Positions 1-11,611 are shown, counted from the first letter of the stretch. The stretch is DNA of 64,000 bases from Cephalopachus bancanus (GCA_027257055.1 JAPVLO010000054.1:6510001-6574000); one strand, 5' to 3'. A program made the numbers and translations. Notes: generated by a model not told the origin, from the letters alone.

Positions 1-515
1 AGTCACACCATTTTTTTTTTTTCAAAATGCCTAGAGGTAATATGCCTTGGAACTTAAACCAGGTAGGAGGAGGAGGCAGGGACTCCAGTGCTCCAGTCAA
101 CAGCACGAATTCAGTTAGTCCTTGTTACCCTGGATCTGAATCTCCTGGACTATCAGGTGAAGGGTTTGGATGTAGTAGATGGTCTCTAAAACCCTTTCAG
201 TTTCCCAGATCCTGTGACTGTACGTGATCAAATCCAGCCACTTAATTACTACCACTCCTTTTCATCCTTCACATTTTCCACAAATATGTGGGCACCTTAG
301 GGGTGTGGGCTGGGGAGAGTGAAACACCCTGAAACTAGTGTGGCATGAATTTAAGGGAGCGGGGGAACACAAACTATGCAGGGGGTAGCTGATGTTTTTT
401 TAAAGCTCTGAGCTTGGATACCTGGAGAGATAAAGTGTTTCTGAATTGGGGAGGCCGGAAGAGTCTCCCTTTGGGTGAAGTTGGCTGCCCCTGTGGAATG
501 TCCAGCTCTCAGCAA

Positions 516-547
<32 letters not shown>

Positions 548-599
548 AGAACCAATTACAGGCTCTTTAAATGGGAGTTTTTAACCAGTGTCCTGGTCA
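1..599. other. Left flank, no gene recognised
   Basis: Mixed sequence with short poly-T/poly-A tracts near 11-22 and 516-549. No exon, repeat family or conserved frame could be assigned. The short frame at 27-227 has no recognisable similarity and no coding character. Confidence 0.5.
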
Positions 600-1094
<495 letters not shown>

Positions 1095-1173
1095 CGATAG
1101 ATAGTTGATAGATAGATAGATAGGCAGAAGATAGATAGGTAGGTAGGTAGGTAGAGAGAGAGAGAGAGAGATA
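1095..1173 (+). repeat. Compound microsatellite (GATA)n-(GGTA)n-(GA)n
   Basis: Runs of gata, ggta and ga units follow directly on the Alu A-tail, a common place for microsatellites to arise. Likely length-polymorphic. Confidence 0.9.
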
Positions 1174-1479
1174 GCTATACGCGCTTTAGAATGCTGAGTT
1201 GTGAAAACACAAGACTAACCAAACAGCCTCAAGACTCGTTGGAACTGTGCTTTAAAATTTTGCTGCAAACAGTTTTCTGAGTTCGTAACCACAAGTCCCA
1301 ACGCTTTTCTTCGTGGACAAGAAGCAGGTAAGAAGTTAAATTCAATCCACTCGGAGATTTTGAAGGCTGGCGTGTTTTTAAAATACCACACACGGGAAAT
1401 AAATATTATTGTATGAGGCAGGGGTTGGGAGGACTTTTTAAAAGGCACTGAAAACAGAGAATCCAGAAGAAAGGCGGGT

Positions 1480-2570
1480 CTCCGCTACGACGGGCAGTCT
1501 GCTCTTGGAAACCGCAGGAGACGGAGATCAAAGCCGCTCCCCTCCGGTTACCCGCCCAGAAACTCCGCTGGAGCGCGGGGCCCAGATGGACGGGGCCGGT
1601 GGCACGTGTCTCCCTCCCAACCCGACAGGCGCGCCGAGGGACCCCTGTTGGGGTCGCAGAGTCCCAGCGCCGGCAGGGCGCGGGGGCAGCGGGGAGAGAA
1701 CGGGGCGTCCCGTCCTCCGCGAGCTCCACGCCCAGCGCCCCGCCGTCCCGAGACCCTGCCTCCAGGGATGCCCGCGTCACCTGAGCCTCCGCGCCCTCGG
1801 TACACCGGAGCCGGGGAGAGGCCGAGCCCAGGGAGCTCCCCGGTCCGGGCGTTGGCGATCCGGCGCCGGAGTCGCGCACGGGACTGCGCCCCGGACAGCC
1901 TGGCGGGGCCAGGCTCCTGCACTGCGCAGCCCGCCCGGAGCGCGCAGGCATCCCCACCCCCGCCCGCCCGCCCGCCCCCAGCCCGGCCCCGCGCGTCCTC
2001 ACCTCGCGGGGACCGCTGCAGCGCTGGCGATGGCGCGCGGACATGCCCCCGGGGCGCACCCGCCGAGCCGCGTCCTGCGCGGTGGCCCCTTCCCGGGCCC
2101 CAGGCGCCGCGGTGCGCGCTTCCGTGGGGCGGGGAGCGCACGGGGCGGAGGCGCCGGCGGGGCTGGGGCCGGGGGCCCGCGGGCCGCGCCGGGGGAGGGG
2201 AGCGCCGCGCGGAAAATCCGGGCTGGTGCCGCCCCGCCAGCTCCGGCGGGGACTGTGCGGGCGAGCCAAGGGGATTTAGCGCCGGGATCCGCTCTGCGCG
2301 CTGCGGCCTGGCGAGGGCGAGGGCGAGGGGCGCGGGGGAGGAGGGCCGCCTCGCGGTTATGTAAGGCGGCGGCCCTCGGTGTCCTGAGCCAGCTCGCCGG
2401 GGGACCGCACGACCCTCTCCGGTAACAGCCGCGCGTGCCCCCGACCTAGGCGAGCCGAGGTGGGCTCGGTGAGCTCCAAAAGAACTTTTCCCTGGAGGGT
2501 CAAAGAGCGAGATCGCGAGACGGAATACGAGGACTCCTTGGGGCGCATCTGGCAGGGAACTGGGTCCCGC
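1480..2570. promoter_or_regulatory. SLC16A12: CpG island, probable SLC16A12 promoter (minus-strand gene)
   Basis: This is the only long GC-rich, CpG-dense stretch in the window. It holds repeated GGGGCGG (Sp1-type) boxes near 2126-2150, a CACGTG E-box near 1602 and a (gcgagg)n run near 2310-2335. No TATA box is evident. Long open frames occur in several frames on both strands, as expected when stop codons are rare in GC-rich DNA; they are not evidence of coding. In human the gene after the PANK1 3' end is SLC16A12, a monocarboxylate-transporter-family creatine transporter read in the same direction. That would place its 5' end here. The promoter call is fairly secure; the gene name rests on remembered synteny. 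Confidence 0.65.
2003..2250 (-). other. SLC16A12: Candidate non-coding first exon of SLC16A12
   Basis: On the minus strand a consensus 5' splice site CGAG|GTGAGG lies with its GT at 2002-2001, so an exon could end at 2003. GC boxes lie within the proposed exon and toward its upstream side. The upstream boundary (transcription start) cannot be read from the sequence, and the end given is only a guess. Other donors in the island are possible. Confidence 0.3.
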
Positions 2571-2629
2571 CAGCCAGTCCTTCCTATGTCACAGCTCAGG
2601 AAACTGCGCCGGAGTGCGCGTTAAATGCG

Positions 2630-2830
2630 TTGTCTCTTGGAGTCAAAGGACCTGGGTTCAACTGTCCTGAAAAGCTCGTCACCTTAGGGGATTTGCTTAA
2701 CTCTCTGAGCCCCGTTTCACCTGTGAAAGGATTATAATAGCGCCTGCCTCGCGCAGTTGCTGTGAGGATGAATGAGTTACAGGCGCCCGGAGCCTACCCC
2801 AGTTCCCCAAACGTTGACTTGAAGCCTAGG
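2630..2830 (+). mobile_element. MIR SINE
   Basis: The order 'ggacctgggttcaa', 'ttgcttaactctctgagcc', 'gtgaaaggattataatagc', 'gttgctgtgaggatgaatgag' matches the MIR core and 3' part. It abuts the CpG island. Confidence 0.8.
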
Positions 2831-3199
2831 AAAGAGCTGCCCGAGACACCCCGCGTAAGACAGGCTCCAGGCTACCCTTTCTGCAAATTCCCCTCCTCAT
2901 CAGAAGCAAGGCCTCTGAACTGACGAGGTCTGGTTCCATCTTTTTGGAGTCTGCATCCTTGCCTCTCCAGGAGTGGCCCATGGACCCACAGCGACGCCAT
3001 CACCTTGAGCTTGTTAAAAACACGGACTCTCAGGACCAACCGCAGAGCCTTTAAATCAGAATTTGCATTTTTCACAGGAATCCCTGGCGACTTGGAAGTC
3101 TAATTTCAAAATGAATTCGTCTTTTTGGAAAAATTGAGAAGGGGACAAAGAGTTACTGATCAATAGTAGGCAATATTTGCCACGCAGCACCTCGGGGCT

Positions 3200-3370
3200 T
3201 TTGTTTGTTTTTCAGAGTGAGCCTCCCTCTGTCGTCTAGGCTGGAGTGTAGTGGTGTGATCATAACTCGCTGCAGCCTCCAGCTCCTGGGCTCCAGCCAC
3301 CCTCCCGCCTGAGACTCCCAAGTAGCTGGGACTACAGGCGCTCACCGTCCCCCCCATCCCCCCCCAGCTA
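3200..3370 (-). mobile_element. Alu monomer, old
   Basis: A single Alu arm in antisense (gtcgtctaggctggagtgtagtg to tagctgggactacagg), then a C-rich run. No second arm is seen, so it is a free monomer or a truncated copy. Confidence 0.75.
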
Positions 3371-3585
3371 GGGTGTTTTTAAAACAGATTAGTAAAAGCC
3401 TATGCCATTTTACCTTCTGGCTATTTTTACACCTCTCAGTTCCCTGCCCTTTCACTATAAATCTGAATTTAAGTCGTATTTTCGCTTACAAAAATCTCTA
3501 GGTTAGATCTGAGTAGTAATTAGTGAACATAAGTTTAAAACATACACCAAAAAACGGACAAACAGCTTGTAAAATAATTCATTAG
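3371..3585. other. Unassigned sequence
   Basis: AT-rich; nothing recognised. Confidence 0.4.
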
Positions 3586-3800
3586 CATTGTCCCATAGAA
3601 CCTTCTGCAGTGATGGAAACGTGGTACATTTGTGCAGTCCCAACAGGCTATGAAATGTGACTGTTACATTTACATATCGATTAATTAACTAAAATTCGAT
3701 CTGTGGGCGTGTAGGTTTTGCTGTTACACTAACCACATTTCAAAAGCTCCATACCAACATGTGGTTAGTGTCCACCATACTGATCTATCTCTCAGCTATG
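3586..3800 (+). mobile_element. hAT-Charlie-type MITE, copy 1
   Basis: The elements 'agaaccttctgcagtgatgg', 'tttgtgcagtccc', 'cacatttcaaaag' and 'catgtggttagtgtccaccatact' follow the order of non-autonomous hAT elements of the 'GTCCAATA...GGCTAGTGGCTACC...TTGGACAGC' kind. Exact family name not certain. A second copy lies about 780 bp to the right. Confidence 0.6.
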
Positions 3801-4365
3801 AAGGTCTTCAAGTTAAAGGCTTGAATACTTTTGCATTTCAGGAAATCAGTCTCACTTTCCATCTAAATAATGTAGGATAACCGTTCTTTTAAAACATTTT
3901 GGAGACTAGAAAGACACCTCACAGTCTTCCTGCAGTCTAAGTCACCTCCCACAAGGGCTCTAGCAAAGCTCAAAGCAAACAGTTTGTTTACTCTGTTCAA
4001 GGCTGTGTCATCATTGTTGTTTTATTCTGAGAGTGTTCAGATTTAGTGGGCCTGATTCTATCGCTGCCAGAAAGATCTTCATTCTTTGAAAGTTCTGGGT
4101 CGACAACGGTGATGACATGTAATTTGGATCAGCCATACCTGGTATAGAAATGTCACTTCTGTCTCCCTTGGGAGTCCACACTCAGGATTGTGTTGGAGTC
4201 TTTGCTGCCTTAGAGTTCATGGAAGTGGAGGAGGAGGAGATGGATGGAGGAAAGGAATCTTCTTTCCTTGAGGTTGGAGAGTTGGGGGAGCAGAAAGAGG
4301 AAGAAAACAAAAGCGGAACCCTACATCCAACCTGGGGTAAAGGGAAGATGCCGAATTGCTCCCAA
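3801..4365. other. Unassigned sequence
   Basis: No family recognised. A 106-codon open frame from 4150 contains a run of acidic residues but runs into the transposon copy at its end and shows no known domain. I do not call it a gene. Confidence 0.4.
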
Positions 4366-4620
4366 ACACCGCTGTTCCGTAGAACCTTCTGCAGTGATGG
4401 AAGTGTGCTACATTTGTGCAGTCCCAATGCAGTTATGAAATGTGACTACTTACATTTACATATTAATTAATAATTAGCTGAAATTCACTTTGTGGGTGTG
4501 TGTCTTTTGCTTGTTTGTTTTTTGTTTTTTTCTTTTTTGCGTGCTGGACTGTCACACTAACCACATTTCAAAAGATCCATACCAACATGGGGCTAGTGTC
4601 TGCCATACTGGACAGCACAC
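4366..4620 (+). mobile_element. hAT-Charlie-type MITE, copy 2
   Basis: Closely resembles copy 1 at 3586: same 'agaaccttctgcagtgatgga', 'cacactaaccacatttcaaaag' and 'ccataccaacatg'. It adds a T-rich insertion (about 4505-4540) and ends in 'catactggacagcac'. Confidence 0.6.
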
Positions 4621-4899
4621 AAAACATTTTCTTCATCACAGGGAAGTCGTATTGGACAGTGAGGATTAAATGCCAGGATTTGGGTGAGGAGATGAGCCCA
4701 TATTTCCAGCTTTTCCAAGTCCAAGTCTGTCCAAAGACAGGTAATGGGAGGACAATTAAGCCTGCATCATTCAGTCCTTGTGAGAGTCAAAATGAGATCA
4801 TCTGTAGAATGTACTTAACTCAATGCCTCGAATATAGCAAATGCATAAAAAACGTTAACCCATATTAGTATTAATAGTCTTTTTATATTTTTAAAATTG
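4621..4899. other. Unassigned sequence
   Basis: Nothing recognised beyond flanking repeats. Confidence 0.35.
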
Positions 4900-5196
4900 G
4901 GCCAGACACAGTGACTCATGCCTATAATCCCAGCACCTTGGGAGGTGGAGGCGAGAGGATTGCCTGAGCCCACAGGCTCGAGACCCGCCTAAGCAACATA
5001 GGGAGACCTTGTTTCTACAATAAATCAAAAAAATTAGCTGGGCTTGGGCGCCCGACTTTGGTTCCAGCTACTTAGAAGGCTGAGGCGGAAGGATCGCCTG
5101 AGCCCAGCAGATCGAGGATGCAGTGGCTGTGAGCGTGCCACTGCACTCTAGCCTGGGTGATAGAGTGAGACTTCGACTCCAAAAAAAAAAAAAAAA
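4900..5196 (+). mobile_element. Alu, full dimer
   Basis: gccagacacagtgactcatg to a 16-nt A-tail; both arms present. Confidence 0.93.
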
Positions 5197-5209
5197 TTGA
5201 AGGGGAAGG

Positions 5210-5660
5210 GGACAAAGATTCTTTGCTTAGCCAAACTCTAGTCAGGCCTCTGAACCTTCTCGGAGGCTCAACTATGTATTTCCTTGTCAAATATAGGTTT
5301 AGCAAGAACTTGGTAAGTCAGTTTGGCAAAAACCTCCCTCTCCCTTGATTCTAATCACCCTTGATATCTCATCTAATCTTCCTCATCTGCTACCATTTCC
5401 CAGGCGGTATCTAATCACCCTGGCCTGCCTTTAGCTAGGATCCTGTCGGGTTAGCCACAGTCCCTTATTCCTGTTATTTCCTCTTGGAACTTTCCATCGA
5501 CTGACCCTCACCCGCTCCTTGGCTGTAAATTCCCACTTTTCCATGAGTTTAGTCCCATCCTTCCCCGCTATTGCAACTCTCTGTTGTCTTGGTCCCCGTA
5601 CATATCTTGATGGTCCTGAAAAAAGTCTTCTTTACGATGTTTGAAGAAGTGTTATTGTGT
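5210..5660 (+). mobile_element. Probable ancient ERV LTR
   Basis: 'cttagccaaactctagtcaggcctctg', 'tatttccttgtcaaatataggtttagcaag', 'tctaatcaccctggcctgcctttag', 'ggctgtaaattcccacttttcc' and 'cctgaaaaaagtcttctttacg' match, in order, an ERV1-type mammalian LTR as I remember it. The last block would be a decayed polyadenylation signal. Family name not certain. Confidence 0.5.
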
Positions 5661-6115
5661 AATGTTTTGCTTTAATAGGGGACATTATCGTTACCTCGTT
5701 ATCAGTTAAATATCCTCTTGCTGTTGCGGTCAGCCAGTCTGGTACCTTAACAACCATGAGTCGTTGCGCTCCACCTCTCCTCCCTCCTCTGCCTCCCTGC
5801 TCAGAGCCTGTTTGGTCAAATCCCTAACGTTTGTAACCAACAAATAGCAAGTGTGTTAACTGAAATCATATCATACCACGGTTCAGTGGAATTCCTTTTC
5901 GGATGAGATTCTGAGAAACATGACACCTTAGGGGACATCCATTATGAAAGGAATTGTTTGTGCCTGTCATTTAGTCAAATAAGGATGTGTAGACTCAGCA
6001 GAGAGAAACAAGGATACTGGCTCCAGATAAGTAACGAGTGGGGTGTCCATGTCAGGATGGAAGCTACCGGAAGGTTGGGGTTGGGAATGAAATATTGAGG
6101 CTTTTACCTACATAG
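5661..6115. other. Unassigned sequence
   Basis: No repeat or exon recognised. An A-rich tract follows. Confidence 0.35.
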
Positions 6116-6172
6116 GTAAAATAAAATAAAAAATAAATAATAAAAAAATAAAAAATAAAAATAAAATTTTAT
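6116..6172 (+). repeat. A-rich (AAAT)n low-complexity tract
   Basis: A run of aaaat/aaat units. Confidence 0.9.
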
Positions 6173-6313
6173 TCTCGTGGCTAATTAAGATTTTAAGGAA
6201 AAGTGCAAACAGCATAAATAAGATGCTAGTATTTTACACTGTCAGCTACACAGACTAGGCCAGTACATGGAAAGGGAAATGGTGAGATTCTTTCCTAGAC
6301 ATCAAAAAACAGG

Positions 6314-6613
6314 TTTTTTTTTTTTTTGAGTCAGGGTCTGACTCTGTCACCCAGACTGGAGTGCAGTGCCACAATCATGGCTCACCACAATCCTAACTTC
6401 TTGGGCTCAGGCTATCCTCCTACCTCAGCCTTCTAAGTAACTGGGACTACATGCACATACCACTATACCTGGCTGATTTTTAAAAAATAATTTTATATAT
6501 AGACAAGCTCTCACTATGTTGCCCAGGCTGTTCTCAAACTCCTAGACTCAAGCAGTCCTCCTGCCTTGGCCTCCCAAAGTGGTGGGATTTCTGGCATGAG
6601 CCACTATTCCAGC
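6314..6613 (-). mobile_element. Alu, full dimer
   Basis: Antisense from poly-T to 'ccactattccagca'; well diverged. Confidence 0.92.
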
Positions 6614-6707
6614 AAGAAACATAGATTTTTGAATAACTATCTTCTCAAACGCCCGTTCCACTGACTTCTTTAACAAGATCATGTCCTGTGGGCGTCTATC
6701 AAATTCC

Positions 6708-7002
6708 ACTTTTTTCATTTTTGAGTTGGAGTCTCACTCTGTTGCCCAGGCTGGAGTGCAGTGGCATGCTCATGGCTACCCCAGCATCAACCTGGGTTCA
6801 GGTGATCCTTCTGCCTCAGCCTTCCAAGAAGCCAGAACTACAGGTGCATGCTACCACATGCAGCTAATTTTTTAAAATTTATTGTAGAGATGAGGTCTCA
6901 CCAAGTTACCCAGGCTGGTCTTGAACCCCTGGGTTCAGGAAATCCTCTCACCTCGGCCTTCCAAAGTGCTGGGATTACAGGCTTGAGCCACCACGCCTGG
7001 CT
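6708..7002 (-). mobile_element. Alu, full dimer
   Basis: Antisense; near-repeat flanks ttccacttttt / ctccactttctt are compatible with a target duplication. Confidence 0.93.
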
Positions 7003-7430
7003 CCACTTTCTTTATCATCGTCCTTGGTTCCTCTTCCATCACTTCTTTGATGTATTTTCTTAGAATTCGGCCCTGATCTCTGATCTCCTTCCTCAAAGCA
7101 TAACTCCACTCCCCTCTTGTGACTGTGGCTGACACCTGCCGTCATCAGCAGTACCTCTCCAGCTCTGACCTCCCTCTGAACTTCAGTTCTTGTTGCCAGA
7201 CTTCCAGTGGATATTTTCATTTGCATTCTCCCTACATACACCATCAATTCACATTTTGAAATATCAGGAATCCCAGTCATCACTGCAATCTGCTTGGTTC
7301 CCAACAACTCTCACAGTTCTCCAGCATCACTGCCTTGGTCTCTGGTGCTCAAATTGTCTCCCTCCCTATGACTTGAAGCCATGTGATCATTTTGATCCAT
7401 GTATCTCCTTCCTAGAGTCATAGAATAACT
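7003..7430 (+). mobile_element. L2-like LINE remnant
   Basis: Pyrimidine-rich text with 'cctccctctgaacttcag' and 'ctccctccctatgacttgaagcc' has the flavour of the L2/CR1 3' region, but no long diagnostic block is intact. Confidence 0.35.
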
Positions 7431-7510
7431 GAAGCATTGAATTTGAAATCAGAAAACCAAAGTAAAAATATCTCACTTCTGCCATTTCAAAACAGCATGA
7501 ATTAAGCAAT

Positions 7511-7819
7511 GTTTTTTTTCTTTTCCTTTTTTTTTTTTTTTTTTGAGTTGGGATCTCACTCTTGTCCAGACTGGAGTGCAGTGGTACAATCATGGCTCAC
7601 CACAGCCTTGACCTCTTGGGCACAAGTAATCCTTCCCTCTCAGCCTTCCAAGTAACTGGGACTATAGGTGCATGCTACCATGCACAGCTAATTTTTTGAC
7701 TTTTCGTAGAGATGGTATCTCACTATGTTGCCCAGGCTGATCTCAAACTCAAGCAATCCTTTTGCCTCAGCCTCCCAAAGTGCTGGGATTACATAGGAGT
7801 GAACCGCCGGACCCAGCCT
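7511..7819 (-). mobile_element. Alu, full dimer
   Basis: Long poly-T start, both arms, ends 'gaccggacccagcc'-like. Confidence 0.92.
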
Positions 7820-8400
7820 GCAAATTTCTTAAACCCTCCCCCTACCAACTCCCAGCCTATTTCTTATCTATAAAATGAGGTCATGGGTACTGTTCAAAAG
7901 ACGTGGATTGAGCAGCTACACATCTCAGCCTCTGTACTGATTAGGTTAGACTCTCGTGCTCCACACGATTGATATTTTAGACCTGATCATTCTTAATAGT
8001 GGGTCTCGCATGTGCATTGCAGAATGTGTGGCAGTTCCCTAGTCCTTACTCAATAGATGCCAATAGTAACCCCCATAGTTGTGACGATCAAAATTTTCTT
8101 CAGACATTGCCAAATGTTCCCACTGGGTTTGAGGAATGCCGGAAGGAGTGATAGTGCCTTTCTTTCTGAAAAGGGGGATTACATGAGATGACAAATATGG
8201 GAGCCACTGGCATAGCATGACTCAGGTCACCTTTTGCAGAACGTGGATGTCCACTCATTCATGAAGCTCTGTCAAGGTGTGGTGAGTTTAGACCACATTG
8301 TTCCGAGTAATTATTATATACTAGCAAATATTACTTTTGAATTTAAACAGTAAAACAAACTTTTTTTCCATGATGTATACTTTTATTGGATTCTCGATAT
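7820..8400. other. Unassigned sequence
   Basis: Around 7980-8180, 'gacctgatcattcttaatagtgggtctcgca' through 'gacattgccaaatgttccc' resembles an ancient DNA-transposon fragment. I could not assign the family. Confidence 0.3.
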
Positions 8401-8550
8401 TTTTTCAATTTATTTTTTAATTTTAGGTTCGGGGATACACATGCATATTAGTTACATGGACAGATGTGTAGCACATGTGTGGTGGTGGGGATTGGGTCTC
8501 AGGTGGCCCGTTCCCCAGATATTGAACATTGCACCCCTTAGGTACAAACA

Positions 8551-8838
8551 TTTTTTTTTTTTTTGAGTTGGAGTCTCACTCGGTCGTCCAGACTGGAGTG
8601 CAGTGGCCGCTCCTGGCCACCGCAGCCTTGACCTGCTGGGCTCCGGCGATCCTTCCTCCTCAGCCTTCCGAGTAGCCGGAATTACAGGCATGCGCTACCA
8701 CGCCCGGCTGATTTTTTGATTTATTGTAGAGATGAGGTCTCGCTGCCCAGGCGGGTCTCGAATCCGCGGGCTCAGGTAATCCACTCACCTCAGCCTCCCA
8801 AAGGCGCGGGATCACAGGCTGAGCCACCAAGCCCGGCT
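8551..8838 (-). mobile_element. Alu, young subfamily with 5-nt deletion
   Basis: CpG-rich copy. In sense it reads ggca-gcgagacc, without the 'acttg' of older copies. It has a near-perfect 16-bp target duplication taggtacaaacatttt on both sides. Confidence 0.95.
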
Positions 8839-8865
8839 AGGTACAAACATTTTATATCACATTTT

Positions 8866-9148
8866 CTTTTTTTTTTTTGAGTTGGAGTCCTACTCTGTCG
8901 TCCAGGCTAGAGTGCAATGGCCACCACAGCCTCAACTTGCTGGGCTCAGGCGATCTTTCCACCTCAGCTTTCCAAGTAACTAGAACTACAGGTGTGCACC
9001 ATCATGCCCGGCTAATTTTTTAATTTATTGTAGAGATAAGATCTGGTGAAGTTGCCCAGGCTGGTCTCGAACTCCTAAGTTCAGTCAATCCTCTTGCCTC
9101 TGCCTCCCAAAGTGCTGGGGTTACAGGCGTGAGCCACACTGCCCAGCT
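8866..9148 (-). mobile_element. Alu, full dimer
   Basis: Flanked by tcacattttctt on both sides. Confidence 0.94.
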
Positions 9149-9215
9149 GTGTCACATTTTCTTGATAGTTTTCCCTCCCTATCTATTGTCACTACTCTCC
9201 AGACTCATCTTCTCT

Positions 9216-9600
9216 TACACATGGATCATTGGAACGACTGCATTTCCATGACTTTGGTCTCTCTCCCCGCCCTCTACACAGTCAGCTTTTAGGCCCTGTT
9301 TTCTTTCTACTGGAAACTGATGGTTCCTATTCCCCATATTTACTTCATGTGCCAGTTGGCCAAAGTTCGCTTCCTACAGTCTTTCTATCCACCCTTCATG
9401 ATCATGTTCCTCTAACGGTCCCCCTCGGTCACATCCTCAATCTTGTTCTATGAAGTCACCATGTACATTCCTGCTACTTCATCCATCCTCCTCCTCACGC
9501 CCCTTCCTCTCTCTCTTCTTCCTGCAGAGCTCTGACCGCATTCTTCAAGGTCTGCTTCAAATCCCAACTTCTACAAGTGTTTGTATCTTCGTGTAAAAGG
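9216..9600 (+). mobile_element. Possible L2 remnant
   Basis: C/T-rich text with 'gctctgaccgcattcttcaaggtctgcttcaaatcccaactt' resembles the L2 block that normally reads caggtctctgctcaaatgtcacct. The 74-codon frame at 9229-9453 is a by-product. Confidence 0.4.
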
Positions 9601-9864
9601 CATAAAAAAAGATGAGCAGTGGTTAGAAAGAGAAGTGGGTGAACGGATGTAACTATATGGTAAAGCAAATTTAGTAAAATGCTAAATCTAGAATGTAGGT
9701 AGTAACAAATAGGTGTTTGGTGTATAATTCTTTCAACTTTTTTCTGTTTCGAATAATCATGATAAAATCAAAATAAATAAAAATAAAATAAAAAATGAAA
9801 TAAGCATCCTGATTTCTCCATAAAGTCCTCCCACCCAGCTCTAGTTATAGTCCTTAAAAACCCA

Positions 9865-10092
9865 AGTTCAAGCAGGTCTGGGTTCGAGGCTCAGCTGCCA
9901 GTCTTGCTGGCTGGGTGATCCAGGGCACGTTATATAACACCTCAGAACTCCAGTATTCTCACCTATGAAATAAGCATTATAATAATACCTCATAGGTGTT
10001 GTGAAGGTTAAATGAGATTTATGCTCATAAAGGGCTTCACACAGTAACTGAAGCTTAGTAAGTACCCAATAAATGTAAGCTAATAATAAAAC
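9865..10092 (+). mobile_element. MIR SINE, nearly complete
   Basis: 'gtctgggttcgaggctcagctgcca', 'gctgggtgatccagggca', 'aataatacctcataggtgttgtgaaggtt' and 'acccaataaatgtaagc' span the MIR from 5' part to LINE-related tail. Confidence 0.88.
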
Positions 10093-10094
10093 AA

Positions 10095-10250
10095 ATGCAT
10101 GTACTTCTCCCTAAAACACATAAGGTAGAGTGTAAACTATCTGATGACAGGAACCATCCTGTCTCATTTGCCATTCCCCCAATGTCTACAGAGTAGGAAT
10201 CTAATAAATCTTTGCAGAATGAGTGAATGTTTGTTATGTCTTGCTTTTGT
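10095..10250 (+). mobile_element. L2 3' end
   Basis: 'gtgtaaactatctgatgacaggaacca', 'cccccaatgtctacagagtagg' and 'aataaatctttgcagaatgagtgaatg' match the L2 3' terminus. Confidence 0.75.
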
Positions 10251-10574
10251 TGTTTACCTCCGTCATTCTTCCTCTAGTAGACTCATTCAGTTACTATTTA
10301 TGAAGCATCTACTATGAACAAAGTCAGCAACCATGGCAGAACCATGATAGCTCCACACCTAACCCAATACTTTACCCCTAGCTAGGATCAATGGTTTCCC
10401 TAGCTGAGGGCTGTTGTGCAAATTGAGAGTTCTCTGACCAATCTAAGACCATTTCTGTGAATACCTCTGGGGAGGTGGAGATACATGTTTATATGATGAA
10501 TGGGAAAAAGAGAAGAGTTATTGGTGTTGTTTTTTCAGCCAGATGTGGAGTGTAAAAAAAAAAAAGAGGTGACA

Positions 10575-10833
10575 GGCTGAACATGGTGACTCATACCTGC
10601 AATCCTAGAAGTTTGGGAGGCCAAGGTGGAAGGATCACCTGAGGGTAGGAGTTTGAGACCAACGTGGACAACATAGCGAGACCTCATCTCTAAAAATAAT
10701 AGATACATTTACCAGTTCTGGTGGTGCACACCAATAGTCCCAGCTACTCAGGAGGGTAAGGTAGGAGGATTGCTAGAGTCAAGGAATTTGAGGATGCAGT
10801 AAGCTATGATCACTGCAGTGAGACCCGACTCAA

Positions 10834-10869
<36 letters not shown>

Positions 10870-10894
10870 GAAAGGAAAAAGAAAAAGAAAAAAA
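10575..10894 (+). mobile_element. Alu, full dimer, with long mixed A-tail
   Basis: ggctgaacatggtgactcata to an A-tail degraded into gaaaa/gaaag units (10832-10894). Confidence 0.92.
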
Positions 10895-11269
10895 GGTGGT
10901 AAATTCCCCATTGTCTGACCCAGGCTCTATGCCCTACCCTTTCTTTATCCATTGGAGCAGCACACAGGCCTTACTGGTTTTGATAACATTGAGCTTTGTT
11001 TTCCAGTTAATTTATTCAAAATCTTTTCAGGCAGCCCCCTCAGGTCCCTTCCTCTCTGGGAGCTTTTCTGTCCTCTCAATAAATCCTGCTTTCCAAAACA
11101 AAAACAAACAAACAAAACAAAACCTTTTCAAACTTATTGCTTGAGCATTTTTTCTCTGAAGTGCTTGTTTGGTGTTAGCGTTTTGCTTCTCCAAATTAAA
11201 TTTAAATAGAATTGCTTGAGTTTTATAATATGAAGGACAATTCCTTGGAGGGAGGGTTGTGAGGAAGCT

Positions 11270-11420
11270 TATTAATAGTTATTGAGTTCCTGTGATGGCC
11301 CAGACCCTGCTTATATGCTATTTTAGTCAATACTCACGATACCTGTTTTCCAACTAAGGAAAAGTGGCTTACAGCAGTCAAATAAATTGCCCAATATTGT
11401 GCAACTAGTAAGCCGTGATG
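11270..11420 (-). mobile_element. MIR SINE fragment
   Basis: Antisense: 'tattttagtcaatactcacgatacctgttttccaactaaggaaaag' and 'ttgcccaatattgtgcaactagtaagcc'. Confidence 0.7.
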
Positions 11421-11611
11421 GTTTTTGACACCAGGTTTGTCTACCTGGAGTAGATTTATTGTAAAAATAGTTGGGATTCTCTCTACTACCCGTTTCCATA
11501 TTCTTTGCCATGTGACTTTGCAGCTCTTTCCATCAAAAGATGGGGGCCTATTTTCACACCCCTTAAATTAGGGATAATCTTATGATTGCTGTAGCCAATA
11601 AGAAAACAATA

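Larger units (their letters stand above)
8401..9215 (-). mobile_element. L1 3' end, interrupted by two Alus
   Basis: 'ttttaggttcggggatacacatgca' followed by 'ttagttacatgga' is an antisense L1 3'UTR start. The L1 resumes after each Alu with the duplicated flanks 'taggtacaaacatttt' and 'tcacattttctt'. Confidence 0.65.

Noticed and set aside
27..227. Small gene at the left edge
   Set aside because: 66 codons with no domain, no promoter and no splice context.
1406..2425. Long open frames (up to 306 codons) on both strands of the CpG island
   Set aside because: Overlapping frames on both strands, R/P/G/A-rich translations and no domain: the usual effect of GC-rich DNA lacking stop codons.
4150..4470. 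106-codon acidic open frame as a small gene
   Set aside because: It runs into a MITE at its 3' end and has no recognised domain or conserved structure.
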